In this document: positions 1 to 8,179 of the stretch, piece after piece
Numbering within the stretch: the stretch's first letter is position 1
Layout: every line of letters begins with the position of its first letter
NCBI RefSeq assembly: GCF_900608595.1
Contig: NZ_UWYY01000010.1
Span: 1-64,000, forward strand
DNA: 64,000 nt
Direction of reading: 5' to 3'
From: Promicromonospora panici
GTDB taxonomy: Bacteria; Actinomycetota; Actinomycetes; Actinomycetales; Cellulomonadaceae
Notes under the pieces: model-generated
Told to the model about the DNA's origin: nothing
The model's input: the letters and a program-made list of their open reading frames with translations, nothing else
Database searches by the model: none
Translations under genes and position numbers: made by a program

Positions 1-288
1 GGGCAGGGGGTGGACGGCGGCCAGCGCACGCATCAGCGTGTCGTGTGTGATGCCTTCGGGGCACTCGTCGGCCTGGAGCGCGGTCATGACCTGGTCGGCC
101 GCCATCCGCAGGGGGATGTGGGCCTGGCGGGCGGCGTCGAACAGGATCTGGCCGGCCTCGTCCTCGTCGACGCGCCGTGCCACGACGACGACGCTCTTGG
201 CGCGTTCGATCATCGCCTCGCCGGCGACGGCCGAGGACGCCGTCCCGTCGTCCACGCGGGCGTCCTGGGGCTGATCAACCAATGACAT
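1..288 (-). CDS. ANTAR-domain protein, C-terminus cut by window edge
   Basis: The frame is open from an ATG at 288 down to base 1 (96 codons) with no stop, so the gene continues to the left of the window. Residues ~25-80 read as an ANTAR RNA-binding domain: the pattern IERAKSVVVVARRVDEDEAG, then ILFDAARQAHIPLRMAADQV, matches the family's 'AKG.LM.R..ls.deAf..LR..a...n..lr.vA..v' helices. ANTAR proteins act as antiterminators by binding paired hairpins in nascent RNA. A good ribosome site (GGGAGG) sits 6-10 bases before the ATG. Whether a GAF or PAS sensor follows cannot be seen; the short N-terminus suggests an ANTAR-first or small stand-alone type. Confidence 0.75.
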   Translation of the reverse strand, partial: MSLVDQPQDARVDDGTASSAVAGEAMIERAKSVVVVARRVDEDEAGQILFDAARQAHIPLRMAADQVMTALQADECPEGITHDTLMRALAAVHPLP

Positions 289-332
289 AGGAACCTCCCA
301 GATCCGGTGTGGACCGGGAGCCGCTTCATGAC

Positions 333-362
333 TCCGAACCTCTCAGTGTAGAGCAGTTCGGA
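333..362 (-). terminator. Imperfect hairpin between EF-hand and ANTAR genes
   Basis: TCCGAAC (333-339) pairs with GTTCGGA (356-362), continued inward by CTCT/AGAG with a two-base bulge. It lies downstream of the EF-hand stop and upstream of the ANTAR gene, both on the minus strand. There is no T-run, so it could equally be a regulatory hairpin in the ANTAR gene leader. Confidence 0.4.
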
Positions 363-410
363 TGATTCAGACAGACCCGGCACCATGCCTGGCCGGTCCG
401 TCGGACGAGC

Positions 411-620
411 TCAGGCGTTCCACGCCTCGGTGAACTCGGCGAGGTCGATGCGGCCGTCCTGGTCGTGGTCGGCCTTGCCGAAGATCTGCTCGAGGTCCAG
501 ATCCGTGGTCTCCTCGCCGCGGGTGGCCATGGCCTGACGGAACTCGTCGGCGGTGATGCGGCCGTCGCCGTCACCGTCGAACTCGGCGAAGGTGCGGGTG
601 AGCTCGTCGTTGGCAGTCAT
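411..620 (-). CDS. Small EF-hand calcium-binding protein
   Basis: 69 residues from an ATG at 620 preceded by GGAGG. Two canonical EF-hand loops are visible: DGDGDGRITADEF (from ~15) and DHDQDGRIDLAEF (from ~51), each with acidic ligands at loop positions 1, 3, 5 and the bidentate Glu at 12. This is a calmodulin-like pair of hands and little else, so it is probably a cytoplasmic Ca2+ buffer or sensor. Longer in-frame starts upstream extend into low-complexity Arg/Ser sequence and are not credible. No partner is evident next to it. Confidence 0.85.
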   Translation of the reverse strand: MTANDELTRTFAEFDGDGDGRITADEFRQAMATRGEETTDLDLEQIFGKADHDQDGRIDLAEFTEAWNA

Positions 621-774
621 GGGCAGTACCTCCGCTATGTCGGAAACAAGTCGGGGAGTATGCAACCACAGATCGGTCTCGTGGCGGCGTCCCGCGCGCC
701 GGCTCTTGTCCGATACCGTGCGGCGTGCCACTCGCCGACATCCGGCCACTCGCCGACACCCGGAGGACCAGACC

Positions 775-1368
775 ATGAGGTTGTACGCGGCAGCACCCGC
801 CCGGTGCGCCCGCCAGGTGCTCGGCGACCTGATCCTGCTCGCCTGGATCGCGGGCTGGGCGTGGGCCGGGCGCGAGGTGCACGACGCGACCCTGACGCTG
901 GGGCAGCCGGGCCGGGCGACGGCGTCCGCGGCCGACGAGATGGCGGGCCGCTTCCATGACGTCGAGGGGCGGATCGGCGGCATCCCGGGCGTCGGCGACG
1001 ACCTGGCCGCACCGTTCCGCGGCGCGGCGGACGCCGCGGAGAGCCTGGCCGCAGCCGGCCGGTCCCAGGCCGAGACGGTGGCGGACATCGCGCTGCTCGT
1101 CGGGATCGCCGTGTTCCTGATCCCGGTGCTGCTGGTGGCCGTGGTGTACGTGCCGCTGCGGATCCGGTTCGTGCGGAAGGCGAGCGCGGGACGCCGTCTG
1201 CTGAACGCCGATCCCGCACTGCTGGCGCTGCGCGCCCTGGCGAACCAGCCGCTCCGCACCCTCACCAAGATCTCGGACGACCCGGTCAGGGCCTGGCGGA
1301 ACAACGACCCGGTGGTGGTCCGGAGCCTGGCCGACCTGGAGCTCCGCGCGTTGGGCCTCAAACGCTGA
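775..1368 (+). CDS. Two-TM membrane protein of unknown function
   Basis: 197 residues; the ATG at 775 follows GGAGG with a 7-base gap. One hydrophobic segment near residues 16-31 (DLILLAWIAGWAWAG) and a second near 106-128 (ALLVGIAVFLIPVLLVAVVYV) flank a ~75-residue Ala/Gly/Asp-rich region predicted outside the membrane; the C-terminal ~65 residues are basic and cytoplasmic. I recognise no enzymatic motif. It ends just before the first palindromic element. Confidence 0.75.
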   Translation: MRLYAAAPARCARQVLGDLILLAWIAGWAWAGREVHDATLTLGQPGRATASAADEMAGRFHDVEGRIGGIPGVGDDLAAPFRGAADAAESLAAAGRSQAETVADIALLVGIAVFLIPVLLVAVVYVPLRIRFVRKASAGRRLLNADPALLALRALANQPLRTLTKISDDPVRAWRNNDPVVVRSLADLELRALGLKR

Positions 1369-1374
1369 GCGTCC

Positions 1375-1449
1375 GATCTTGGTTGTGGGCGTGATCGTTG
1401 CTACTACCTGCCCGTTTTAGGCGCAACGATCACGCCCACAACCAAGATC
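1375..1449. repeat. Palindromic element, copy 1
   Basis: Perfect 27-bp inverted repeat: left arm 1375-1401, right arm 1423-1449, 21-bp loop that ends in CCCGTTTTAGG. Core arm sequence GGTTGTGGGCGTGATCGTTG. It lies between two convergent genes (stops at 1368 and 1456), so the transcript hairpin could end transcription from both sides. Sister copies are at 8079, 18760, 35200 and 57018. Confidence 0.9.
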
Positions 1450-1455
1450 ACGCAC

Positions 1456-2136
1456 TCAACGGGTTGCGGCGGCCAGCAGGCGGGCCAGGCCGGCCGGTGC
1501 CGTGAACATCGGCCAGTGCCCCGAGTCCAGGTCGACCAGGTCGACGTGTTTGGCGCGCGCGAGATCGGGCACGTCGCCGGCGTCGATCCACTGCTGCGCC
1601 TGGGCCGCCGTGAACTCCGGGCACACGACCGTGACGGGTACGTCGAACCGGCGCTCGTCGGTCAGGTGCACCACGCCCCGGGCGACACCCTCGGGCACGG
1701 GGACGGCTCGGGCCGCCAGAGCATCCTTCGTGGCCTCGGAGAGGTCGGCGGAGTCCGGTCCCTCGAACGGCCCCCACCCGGGGAACGGCATGACGCCCTC
1801 GGTGATCTCGAACAGGTCGGCGTAGAGCTTGCCCTCGTCCCACGGGAAGCCGCCGACCAGCACGACTCCCGCCACCCGCTCCGGACGGGCGTCGGCAGCG
1901 AGCCAGGCCAGCGTGCAGGCGGCCGAGTGCCCCACGACCAGCGGCCTGCCGGACGCCGCGTCGACCGCGGCGAGCACCGCCGCAACCTGGTCGTCGAGGG
2001 TCGCCGACGTCGACCCGTCGCCCTGGCCGGGGAGGAGGATCGGCACCGGGTGGTGGCCGAGCGCTTCAAGCTCGGGCACGACGTCGTCCCAGGCGGACCC
2101 GTCGAGCCAGAGGCCTCCGATGAGCAGGATGTCCAT
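1456..2136 (-). CDS. Alpha/beta hydrolase
   Basis: 226 residues from an ATG at 2136 (GGGAGAG upstream). The nucleophile elbow is GHSAA (VVGHSAACTLAW, residues ~75-86); a candidate catalytic His lies in DSGHWPMF near residue 210 and an acid in the preceding strand (VVCPEFTAAQ). The fold and length suit the small esterase/hydrolase group of the alpha/beta superfamily with a short lid. Substrate unknown. Its mRNA 3' end abuts palindromic element copy 1, and it is divergent from the reductase at 2321. Confidence 0.8.
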   Translation of the reverse strand: MDILLIGGLWLDGSAWDDVVPELEALGHHPVPILLPGQGDGSTSATLDDQVAAVLAAVDAASGRPLVVGHSAACTLAWLAADARPERVAGVVLVGGFPWDEGKLYADLFEITEGVMPFPGWGPFEGPDSADLSEATKDALAARAVPVPEGVARGVVHLTDERRFDVPVTVVCPEFTAAQAQQWIDAGDVPDLARAKHVDLVDLDSGHWPMFTAPAGLARLLAAATR

Positions 2137-2193
2137 GATTTCTCTCCCGTGGTGAGTGCGGCCGGATGCCGGTGACACCCACGCTAGGACCAG

Positions 2194-2251
2194 TTCCGGA
2201 CGTTCTACTTCCGGATCCGTTTTGCAGGACGCTTCCGATGAGTTTTCCGGG
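2194..2251. promoter_or_regulatory. Cluster of four TTCCGG-like direct repeats
   Basis: In the 184-bp divergent gap between the hydrolase and the reductase, TTCCGGA occurs at 2194 and 2209, TTCCGAT at 2233 and TTCCGGG at 2245. Regularly repeated short words between divergent genes are typical of an activator or repressor site, but no regulator is encoded next to them. Confidence 0.35.
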
Positions 2252-2320
2252 ACACTCTCGTCTGTTCCCGTAGAGCGCCGCACGGCGCGGCCCACCGCCC
2301 AACGAACCAAGGAGACCCGC

Positions 2321-2893
2321 ATGAGCACCATCGTCGCCACGCACTTCGTCTCGCTCGACGGCAAGGTCGACCCGACCGGCGGCGACCCCAAGCTGCACGA
2401 GACGGCGTGGACCTTCAAGACCGTCGAACCCGCGCCCGAGATGTACGAGCTCAAGGCGCGCGAGCAGGAGGAGGCGGGCGCCCTGCTGCTCGGCCGGACC
2501 AGCTACCAGATGTTCGCGCCTGTCTGGCCCGACATGGACGAGTTCACGCGGTACAACACGCTGCCCAAGTACGTCGTCTCGACAACTCTCACCGAGGGCG
2601 ACCTGGCCGACAACTGGGGCGAGACCACGATCCTGCGCTCGCTGGACGACGTCGCCAAGCTCAAGGACTCCGACGTCGGCGAGATCCAGGTGCACGGCAG
2701 CGTGTCCCTCACCCGGGCGCTGGAGGAAGCGGGCCTCATCGACGCCTACCACCTGCTCGTGTTCCCGGTGCTCCTGGGCCAGGGCAAGCCGCTGTTCAGC
2801 AACGCCGACAAGGCCGCGCAGAAGCTCAAGCTGGTCGAGCACACGGCGTACAAGAACGGCGTCCAGAAGCAGCTCTTCGAGGTGCTGCGCTGA
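2321..2893 (+). CDS. RibD C-terminal/dihydrofolate reductase-like protein
   Basis: 190 residues, ATG at 2321 after AAGGAG. The N-terminus IVATHFVSLDGKVDP and the internal LLGRTSYQMFAPVWPD and VHGSVSLTRALEEAGLIDAY segments are typical of the RibD_C/'dihydrofolate reductase family' group, which binds NAD(P)H with a DHFR-like fold. Members are common in actinobacteria and mostly uncharacterised. It is monocistronic here. Confidence 0.82.
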   Translation: MSTIVATHFVSLDGKVDPTGGDPKLHETAWTFKTVEPAPEMYELKAREQEEAGALLLGRTSYQMFAPVWPDMDEFTRYNTLPKYVVSTTLTEGDLADNWGETTILRSLDDVAKLKDSDVGEIQVHGSVSLTRALEEAGLIDAYHLLVFPVLLGQGKPLFSNADKAAQKLKLVEHTAYKNGVQKQLFEVLR

Positions 2894-2961
2894 ACTGGCC
2901 GCACCGCGGGACTTCCGGCGACGTCGCGCGGCGCGCGGCCCGCGCGACATCGCCGGGGACG

Positions 2962-3411
2962 TCAGCTCACGTCGCCGCGCCAGGCACCGGTCTCGGTGCC
3001 GCGTGACTCGATGAACTCCTTGAACCGGTCGAGGTCGCCCTGGACGCGGCGGTCGTCGAAGTTCAGGGCGCTGCCCACCTTCTCGGCGGCGTCGCTGGGC
3101 GTCCACTCCAGCTGCACCGTGACCCTCGTCTGATCGTCCTGGAGCCGGTGGAACGTGACGACGCCGGCCTGCTCCGGCCCGGTCCTGCTCGCCCACGCCA
3201 CGCGCTCGTCCGGGTGCTGCTCGGTGATCTCGGCGTCGAACTCGCGCTCGACCCCGCCCACCTTCGTCTTCCAGTGCGTGTGCGTCGGGTCGAGCTGGCG
3301 GATCTCCTCGACGCCCTCCATGAACCTGGGGAACTCCTCGAACTGCGTCCACTGGTTGTAGGCGGTGCGGATGGGGACTTCCACGTCGATGGACTTCGTG
3401 ATGCTGGCCAT
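2962..3411 (-). CDS. SRPBCC-family lipid-binding/cyclase-like protein
   Basis: 149 residues starting MASITKSIDVEVPIRTAYNQW, with FEEFPRFMEGVEEI and a terminal DLDRFKEFIESRG helix: the START/SRPBCC (Polyketide_cyc2) pattern of a hydrophobic cavity closed by a C-terminal helix. The ATG at 3411 has GGAGAG upstream. It is divergent from the WYL regulator at 3498 across only 86 bp, so the two probably share a control region. Confidence 0.85.
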   Translation of the reverse strand: MASITKSIDVEVPIRTAYNQWTQFEEFPRFMEGVEEIRQLDPTHTHWKTKVGGVEREFDAEITEQHPDERVAWASRTGPEQAGVVTFHRLQDDQTRVTVQLEWTPSDAAEKVGSALNFDDRRVQGDLDRFKEFIESRGTETGAWRGDVS

Positions 3412-3497
3412 GATCTCTCCTTTCTCCGGGTCACCTCACCGTGACCTGGGGCCCGCCCACTCGCACCCCCGTCGGGCATCGGCCGTAACCTGCTCGT

Positions 3498-4454
3498 GTG
3501 CCGTCCGAGATCAGCCCCACCGCCCGCGCCCTGCGCACCTTGGAGGTCCTGCAGACCCGCCCCGGCACGACGGCGAACGAGCTCGCCGACCGCCTCGGCG
3601 TCACGGAGCGGGCGGCTCGGCGGTACGTCGAGATCCTGCGCGAGGCCGGCATCCCCGTCTCGTCGGCCCGCGGCCCGCACGGCGGCTACCGGCTCGGCCG
3701 CGGGACGCGGCTGCCCCCGGTCAGCTTCACGCAGACCGAGGCGCTCGGCCTGGTCATGGCGGTGCTCGACGGCCACCCCGACGCCGAAGGTGACGACCTC
3801 GTCGACACCGCGCTCGGCAAGGTGATCCGGGCGCTGCCCGAGGACGTCGGCCGGCAGGCGGCGGCGCTGCGCGAGCACGCGTCCGCCGCGCCGGACCGGT
3901 TCGCGGCCCGCCCGGACACCGCCATCACCAGTGACCTGGTCGCGGCGATCGCCGCCCGACGGCGTGTGCTGGTCACCTACCGGGGCGAGTCCGGCAGCGA
4001 GTGGGTCGCCGAGGTGGACCCCTGGGCAGTCGTGGTGCGGTACGGGCGCTGGTACCTCCTGTGCCACTCGCACCGTGCCGGCGCGGTCCGGACCTACCGC
4101 GTCGACCGGATGCTCGCGGTCGAGCAGAGCGACCGCAGGTTCGAGCCGCCCGACGGCCTCGACCCGGTGACGGCGCTCGAGGAGCACCTGGGTACCGGCT
4201 GGCAGTTCACCACCCGCGTCGTCTTCGACGCCCCGCTGGCCGACGTCGCCCCCTGGGTCGGCGCGCAGATGGGGCGCCTCGAGGAGGCGGGCGACCGGTG
4301 CGTGCTCGTCGGCAGCACCCGGAACCCGCAGATGTACGCGCAGGAGTGGCTGGCGAGCGTGCCGTTCGGGTTCCGGGTCGAGGGCGGGCCCGAGCTCCGG
4401 GCGGCGGTCGGGGTTCTCGCCGAGCGGCTGGCGGCTGCGGTGGCCGAGCCCTGA
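3498..4454 (+). CDS. HTH-WYL transcriptional regulator
   Basis: 318 residues from a GTG at 3498. Residues 1-60 form a winged HTH of the HTH_11 type (TANELADRLGVTERAARRYVEILREAGIPV, then a GPHGGYRLG wing). Residues ~135-210 form the WYL effector-binding domain (RRVLVTYRG ... VDPWAVVVRYGRWYLLCHSH ... RTYRVDRM), and the C-terminal ~80 residues are the WCX extension. WYL proteins sense ligands such as nucleotides or ssDNA and act as repressors or activators. Position suggests control of the divergent SRPBCC gene. Confidence 0.88.
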   Translation: MPSEISPTARALRTLEVLQTRPGTTANELADRLGVTERAARRYVEILREAGIPVSSARGPHGGYRLGRGTRLPPVSFTQTEALGLVMAVLDGHPDAEGDDLVDTALGKVIRALPEDVGRQAAALREHASAAPDRFAARPDTAITSDLVAAIAARRRVLVTYRGESGSEWVAEVDPWAVVVRYGRWYLLCHSHRAGAVRTYRVDRMLAVEQSDRRFEPPDGLDPVTALEEHLGTGWQFTTRVVFDAPLADVAPWVGAQMGRLEEAGDRCVLVGSTRNPQMYAQEWLASVPFGFRVEGGPELRAAVGVLAERLAAAVAEP

Positions 4455-4521
4455 CCAGCGGGCCCGCCGTCCCGAGCGGCCTCCGGTCGAGTGCTTTCCG
4501 CCGTTGTGGAAGCCTGATGTC

Positions 4522-5463
4522 ATGACGGCACGCGTCGGTATCATTTGGAACCCGTCCAAGACGACCAGGCAGGACCTCGAGTCCGGGCTGGACGAGGCGA
4601 CCGCCTCCGCGGCGGCGCCGGAGGTCCACTGGTTCGAGACGAGCGAGGACGACGCCGGCCAGGGCGCAGCCGCGCGGGCGATCGAGGCCGGCGCCGACGT
4701 GCTGGTCGTGGCGGGCGGTGACGGGACCGTCCGGGCGGTCGTCGAGCATCTCGCGGGCACGGAAGGCGGCGTCGAGCTGGGGATCGTCCCGCTCGGCACC
4801 GGGAATCTTCTGGCCCGGAACCTCGGCGTGCCGCTGGACGACGTTCCTGCCGCTCTGACCCGGGCGCTCACCGGGGAGGCACAGGCCATCGACGTGGGGT
4901 GGCTGGAGATCGACCTCGGCGGCGCGACCGAACGCCATGCGTTCGCGGTCATGGCCGGGTTCGGGCTCGACGCGCACATGATCACGGAGACCGACGACGA
5001 CCTCAAGGACAAGGTCGGCTGGCTCGCCTACGTGGAGTCCATGGGCCGCGCCCTGACCGCCAGCGACACCCTCGAGGTCCGGATCACCGCCGACGACCAG
5101 CCGCTGAACCAGTCGAGCGTGCACACGCTCCTGGTCGGCAACTGCGGCACCCTCCAGGGCGGCTTCGACCTCCTGCCCGACGCGGACCCCGGCGACGGCG
5201 AGCTGGACCTGCTCGTCCTGAGCGCGAACGACGCGGCCGGCTGGGCCGACACGCTGCGGAACATGGTCTGGGACAACGGCATCAAGCGCCTCGCCACTGG
5301 CGGCGACGCCGCCGAGAGCAGCGAGAGCGCGACGCACCTGCGCCTGCGCGGCTTGCGGGTCGAGCTGCTGGAGCCGCGCGTGTTCGAGATCGACGGCGAG
5401 GACCTGGGGGAGACGACGAGGGTCGAGATCGCCGTCCAGCCTGGCGCGCTACGGGTCCGCTGA
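4522..5463 (+). CDS. Diacylglycerol kinase-family lipid kinase
   Basis: 313 residues. The DAGK catalytic motif GGDGTVRAV (~70) and the following PLGTGNLLARNLGVP loop (~95-110) are both intact, and the C-terminal lobe has the family's VEPRVFEIDGEDLG. Such enzymes phosphorylate diacylglycerol, sphingoid bases or phosphatidylinositol precursors at the membrane. I chose ATG 4522 over the GTG at 4504 because the protein proper begins MTARVGIIWNPSK, which fits the family N-terminus. Confidence 0.88.
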   Translation: MTARVGIIWNPSKTTRQDLESGLDEATASAAAPEVHWFETSEDDAGQGAAARAIEAGADVLVVAGGDGTVRAVVEHLAGTEGGVELGIVPLGTGNLLARNLGVPLDDVPAALTRALTGEAQAIDVGWLEIDLGGATERHAFAVMAGFGLDAHMITETDDDLKDKVGWLAYVESMGRALTASDTLEVRITADDQPLNQSSVHTLLVGNCGTLQGGFDLLPDADPGDGELDLLVLSANDAAGWADTLRNMVWDNGIKRLATGGDAAESSESATHLRLRGLRVELLEPRVFEIDGEDLGETTRVEIAVQPGALRVR

Positions 5464-5553
5464 GCGGTGGACGACGGTTGCCCGGGCCACGAGGCGGCGG
5501 ATGGCCCAAGATGGTCGCAGGGGGCTGACACCGAGAGCGCTGGAGGCGCCGAG

Positions 5554-5910
5554 ATGACACGCAAGAAGCACACCGCCCACGCCGGGAAGTCGAAGCACGG
5601 CAGCTCGAAGCACGAGGGTTCGAAGCGCGGCGGCGGTGGCCTGAAGAAGCTGATCACGCTCGTCACGCTCGCCCTGACGGCCGCGGCGGTCGTGAAGGAG
5701 CTGCGCACGCCCGAGGCAGAGCGCACGTGGCACGGCAAGATCGCCTCGGTCGTCCCGTACGAGTTCCGCATCCCGACCCTGCAGCGCGTCCGCGAACGGC
5801 TGTGGGACCCCGAGGCGGAGCACGTCGTCGGGCCGCGAGTGTTCGGCGTGGGGTGGACCGTGAACATGGGCAAGGTCGTGGCGATGGTGCGCGAGAAGGC
5901 CGGCGTCTGA
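5554..5910 (+). CDS. Small conserved protein, DUF5808-like
   Basis: 118 residues; ATG at 5554 preceded by GGAGG. The first ~35 residues are Lys/Gly/Ser/His-rich, followed by one hydrophobic helix (LKKLITLVTLALTAAAVVKEL). The C-terminal ~55 residues, with VPYEFRIPTLQRVRERLWDP and PRVFGVGWTVNMGKV, resemble the actinobacterial DUF5808 domain as I remember it; function unknown. Convergent with the PH-domain gene 13 bp away. Confidence 0.72.
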   Translation: MTRKKHTAHAGKSKHGSSKHEGSKRGGGGLKKLITLVTLALTAAAVVKELRTPEAERTWHGKIASVVPYEFRIPTLQRVRERLWDPEAEHVVGPRVFGVGWTVNMGKVVAMVREKAGV

Positions 5911-5923
5911 CCCGTCAGGCCGT

Positions 5924-7480
5924 TCAGCGCGGCTGAGCTACCCGCTCCTGGTCGTCGTGCGCGCCGACCAGGAACGGCCGCAGCAGGCCGGGGACGGCGG
6001 CGTCGGCCAGGGCGAGGCCGTCCGCCTCGGCCGCGTCGCGGACGGCGTAGGCGCCCGGGCCCGCGGCCGTCGTCGCCATGACCGTGACCAGCCCGGCCCG
6101 GCGCTGCAGCAGCGACTGTCGCACCGTCCAGCCGACGATGCCGCGCCGCTGGAGCGCCACCGTCGCGCGCCGGACCGTGCCGCTGCGCGCGACGAGGTAG
6201 GCGCCGGCGATCGTGTGCCCGAGCGCACGGTAGGCGTCCAGCGCCAGCAGCACGGCGACCGGGACGAGGACCAGCATGCTGATCCAGGCCGCGTGCAGCA
6301 GCACGGGCGTGAGCAGCGCGCCGAGCAGCACCAGGACCGCCTCGCCGCCGAGCACCGTGCCGAGCGCCCAGCGCAACCGGCGTCCACGTGCTGCCGGAGG
6401 ATGCGGGGTGAGCGGAGCCGCCGTCGGCGGGGCGCCGGGCTCGCGGAGCACGTCTGCGGCGACCCGGTCGGCCAGCTCCTTGGGTGCGGTGGGCAGGAGG
6501 GTCCGGCTCTCGGTCTTGTCCTCCTCACCCGTGGCGAGCCCGGTGGCGACGGCGTCCACGCGGGCTCCGCCCGCGAGCCGGGCGCCGAGCGGCTCGACGA
6601 CCTCCACCCCGCGGAGCCGGGACTCCTCGAGGGAGATGGACCGGGTGGTGAGCAGGCCGCGGCGCACGTGCAGCGTGCCGTCCGCCTGGCGGTCCAGGGT
6701 GTGGTTCCACCAGGACTCGACCCAGAGCGCGAGCGTCGCAACGCCGCCGACCATTAACAGCCCCACGACCAGCGCGAGGCCTACGAGCAGCGCCGGCGCG
6801 AGGCCGAACCATGACCCGACGGTGTTGATCACGCGCTCCTGCATGCCGAACCATTCGGCCACCTGGAGCGTGCCGCCGCCCGCCGCGGCGGCGAGCGTCG
6901 GGGTGAGGAAGGACAGCGGGGCGAACCGGATCCACCGGCGGTCGAACCGGGCCAGCGCGCCGTCGTCCGCGTCGGGGTCGTCGACGCCGTCGGGCCGCGC
7001 GGCGTGTGCGAGCAGGGTGGCGCGGAGCGCGTCCGCGGACGCGCGGGGCACCGGCCAGAGGGTGACGGTGCCCTCGGCCCCGGCATGCTCGCCGGTGCCC
7101 ACCCGCACCGTCGCCGTGCCGAGCACGCGCAGCACCGGGTCGGCGGTGAGGTCCACCGAACGGATGCGCTCCCGGCGCAGGGCGAGGCGCTTGCGGAACA
7201 CGACGCCGGTGTGCACGTGGAGCCGTTCCGCGTCGACGCGGTAGCGGGTGACGCGCCACATCCACTCGCCGGACGCGCCACCTGCGACGACGGCGACCAC
7301 GAACGCCGGCAGCACCCAGGCCAGCGCCGTCCCGAGCGAGCTGCCCACGGCCAGCCAGTAGCCGGTGATGACCGCCGCACCCGCGGCGGGGATCGCGGTG
7401 TAGGTCGCGCCGGCCAGGAAGGCCTTGCGGTCCAGCCGCTCCCACGCCGGGCCGTCGGCGCTTACGTCGCTGGTGCTCAC
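5924..7480 (-). CDS. Membrane protein with bacterial PH (bPH2) domains, YdbT-like
   Basis: About 518 residues with paired transmembrane helices alternating with bPH2 domains. The first repeat (TRYRVDAERLHVHTGVVFRKRLALRRERIRSVDLT), the second (NHTLDRQADGTLHVRRGLLTTRSISLEESRLRGVEVVEP) and a third (AYLVARSGTVRRATVALQRRGIVGW) are each preceded by hydrophobic pairs. That is the YdbT/DUF304 layout. The GTG at 7480 is 11 bases after the stop of the smaller YdbS-like partner, implying an operon. Family role is unclear; the Bacillus pair has been linked to bacteriocin tolerance. Confidence 0.82.
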   Translation of the reverse strand: MSTSDVSADGPAWERLDRKAFLAGATYTAIPAAGAAVITGYWLAVGSSLGTALAWVLPAFVVAVVAGGASGEWMWRVTRYRVDAERLHVHTGVVFRKRLALRRERIRSVDLTADPVLRVLGTATVRVGTGEHAGAEGTVTLWPVPRASADALRATLLAHAARPDGVDDPDADDGALARFDRRWIRFAPLSFLTPTLAAAAGGGTLQVAEWFGMQERVINTVGSWFGLAPALLVGLALVVGLLMVGGVATLALWVESWWNHTLDRQADGTLHVRRGLLTTRSISLEESRLRGVEVVEPLGARLAGGARVDAVATGLATGEEDKTESRTLLPTAPKELADRVAADVLREPGAPPTAAPLTPHPPAARGRRLRWALGTVLGGEAVLVLLGALLTPVLLHAAWISMLVLVPVAVLLALDAYRALGHTIAGAYLVARSGTVRRATVALQRRGIVGWTVRQSLLQRRAGLVTVMATTAAGPGAYAVRDAAEADGLALADAAVPGLLRPFLVGAHDDQERVAQPR

Positions 7481-7491
7481 GTCGTCGGTGC

Positions 7492-8013
7492 TCAGGTCGC
7501 GTCCTCGGGGGTGGCCTGTGTGGCGAGGGTCAGGTCGGCGGCGAGGTCCGCGGCCGTCTCGGCGTCGAGCCCCTCGATCTTCACGGCCCCCTTGGCGGAC
7601 GCCGTCGTCACCGTGAGCGTCGCCAGCCCGAAGCGCTGCTCCAGCGGTCCCCGGACCGTGTCGACGGTCTGGATCCGGGACAGTGGCGCGACCCGCCACT
7701 CCTGGAAGAACCATCCGGTGCGCGTGTAGACGGCCTCGTCGGTGACCTCCCAGCGGTGGTGACGGAACCACAGCCGCGGCAGGGCGACGGCGGCGAGCGC
7801 CCCGAGGGCCGCCAGGATCCCGGCGGGCGCGAACAGCCACAGGCGGGCGGGTGCGATGAGCAGGCCCAGCACACCCAGGATCACCACGGGAACCGCGGCC
7901 AGGAGCACGAGCTGGAGCGACCACCAGCCGACGGCGCGCGGGTCCACGGCATGCCGTGGCGGGCGCAGGCGCAGGGGAGGGCTCGGACTGTCGTCGATCG
8001 TCGGCGCGGTCAC
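7492..8013 (-). CDS. PH-domain membrane protein, YdbS-like
   Basis: 173 residues from GTG 8013; an ATG at 8079 is possible but would start inside palindromic element copy 2. Two adjacent hydrophobic helices (SLQLVLLAAVPVVILGVLG and FAPAGILAALGALAAVALP) precede a single bPH2 domain (RWEVTDEAVYTRTGWFFQEWRVAPLSRIQTVDTVRGPLEQRFGLATL). This is the short partner of the multi-domain protein that follows it on the same strand. Confidence 0.82.
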   Translation of the reverse strand: MTAPTIDDSPSPPLRLRPPRHAVDPRAVGWWSLQLVLLAAVPVVILGVLGLLIAPARLWLFAPAGILAALGALAAVALPRLWFRHHRWEVTDEAVYTRTGWFFQEWRVAPLSRIQTVDTVRGPLEQRFGLATLTVTTASAKGAVKIEGLDAETAADLAADLTLATQATPEDAT

Positions 8014-8078
8014 CGCACCATGGTCCCAAGTGGCGAGGCGGGCAGCAACGCGTTTCGGGCCGTGCGAAAGTACCCCCA

Positions 8079-8141
8079 TGTTGTGAGCGCGATCGTTGCG
8101 ACGAGGCGCCCGATCTAGGCGCAACGATCGCGCCCACAACA
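8079..8141. repeat. Palindromic element, copy 2
   Basis: Arms 8079-8100 and 8120-8141, 21 of 22 positions paired, with the shared core GTTGTGNGCGNGATCGTTGCG. The loop (GACGAGGCGCCCGATCTAG region) differs from the other copies. It lies between two divergent starts (8013 minus and 8180 plus), the only copy in a likely promoter region, so a terminator role does not explain it. Confidence 0.85.
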
Positions 8142-8179
8142 AAGAGATGAGTTTGCGGGTGGCGGGTGGTCTGTTCTGC

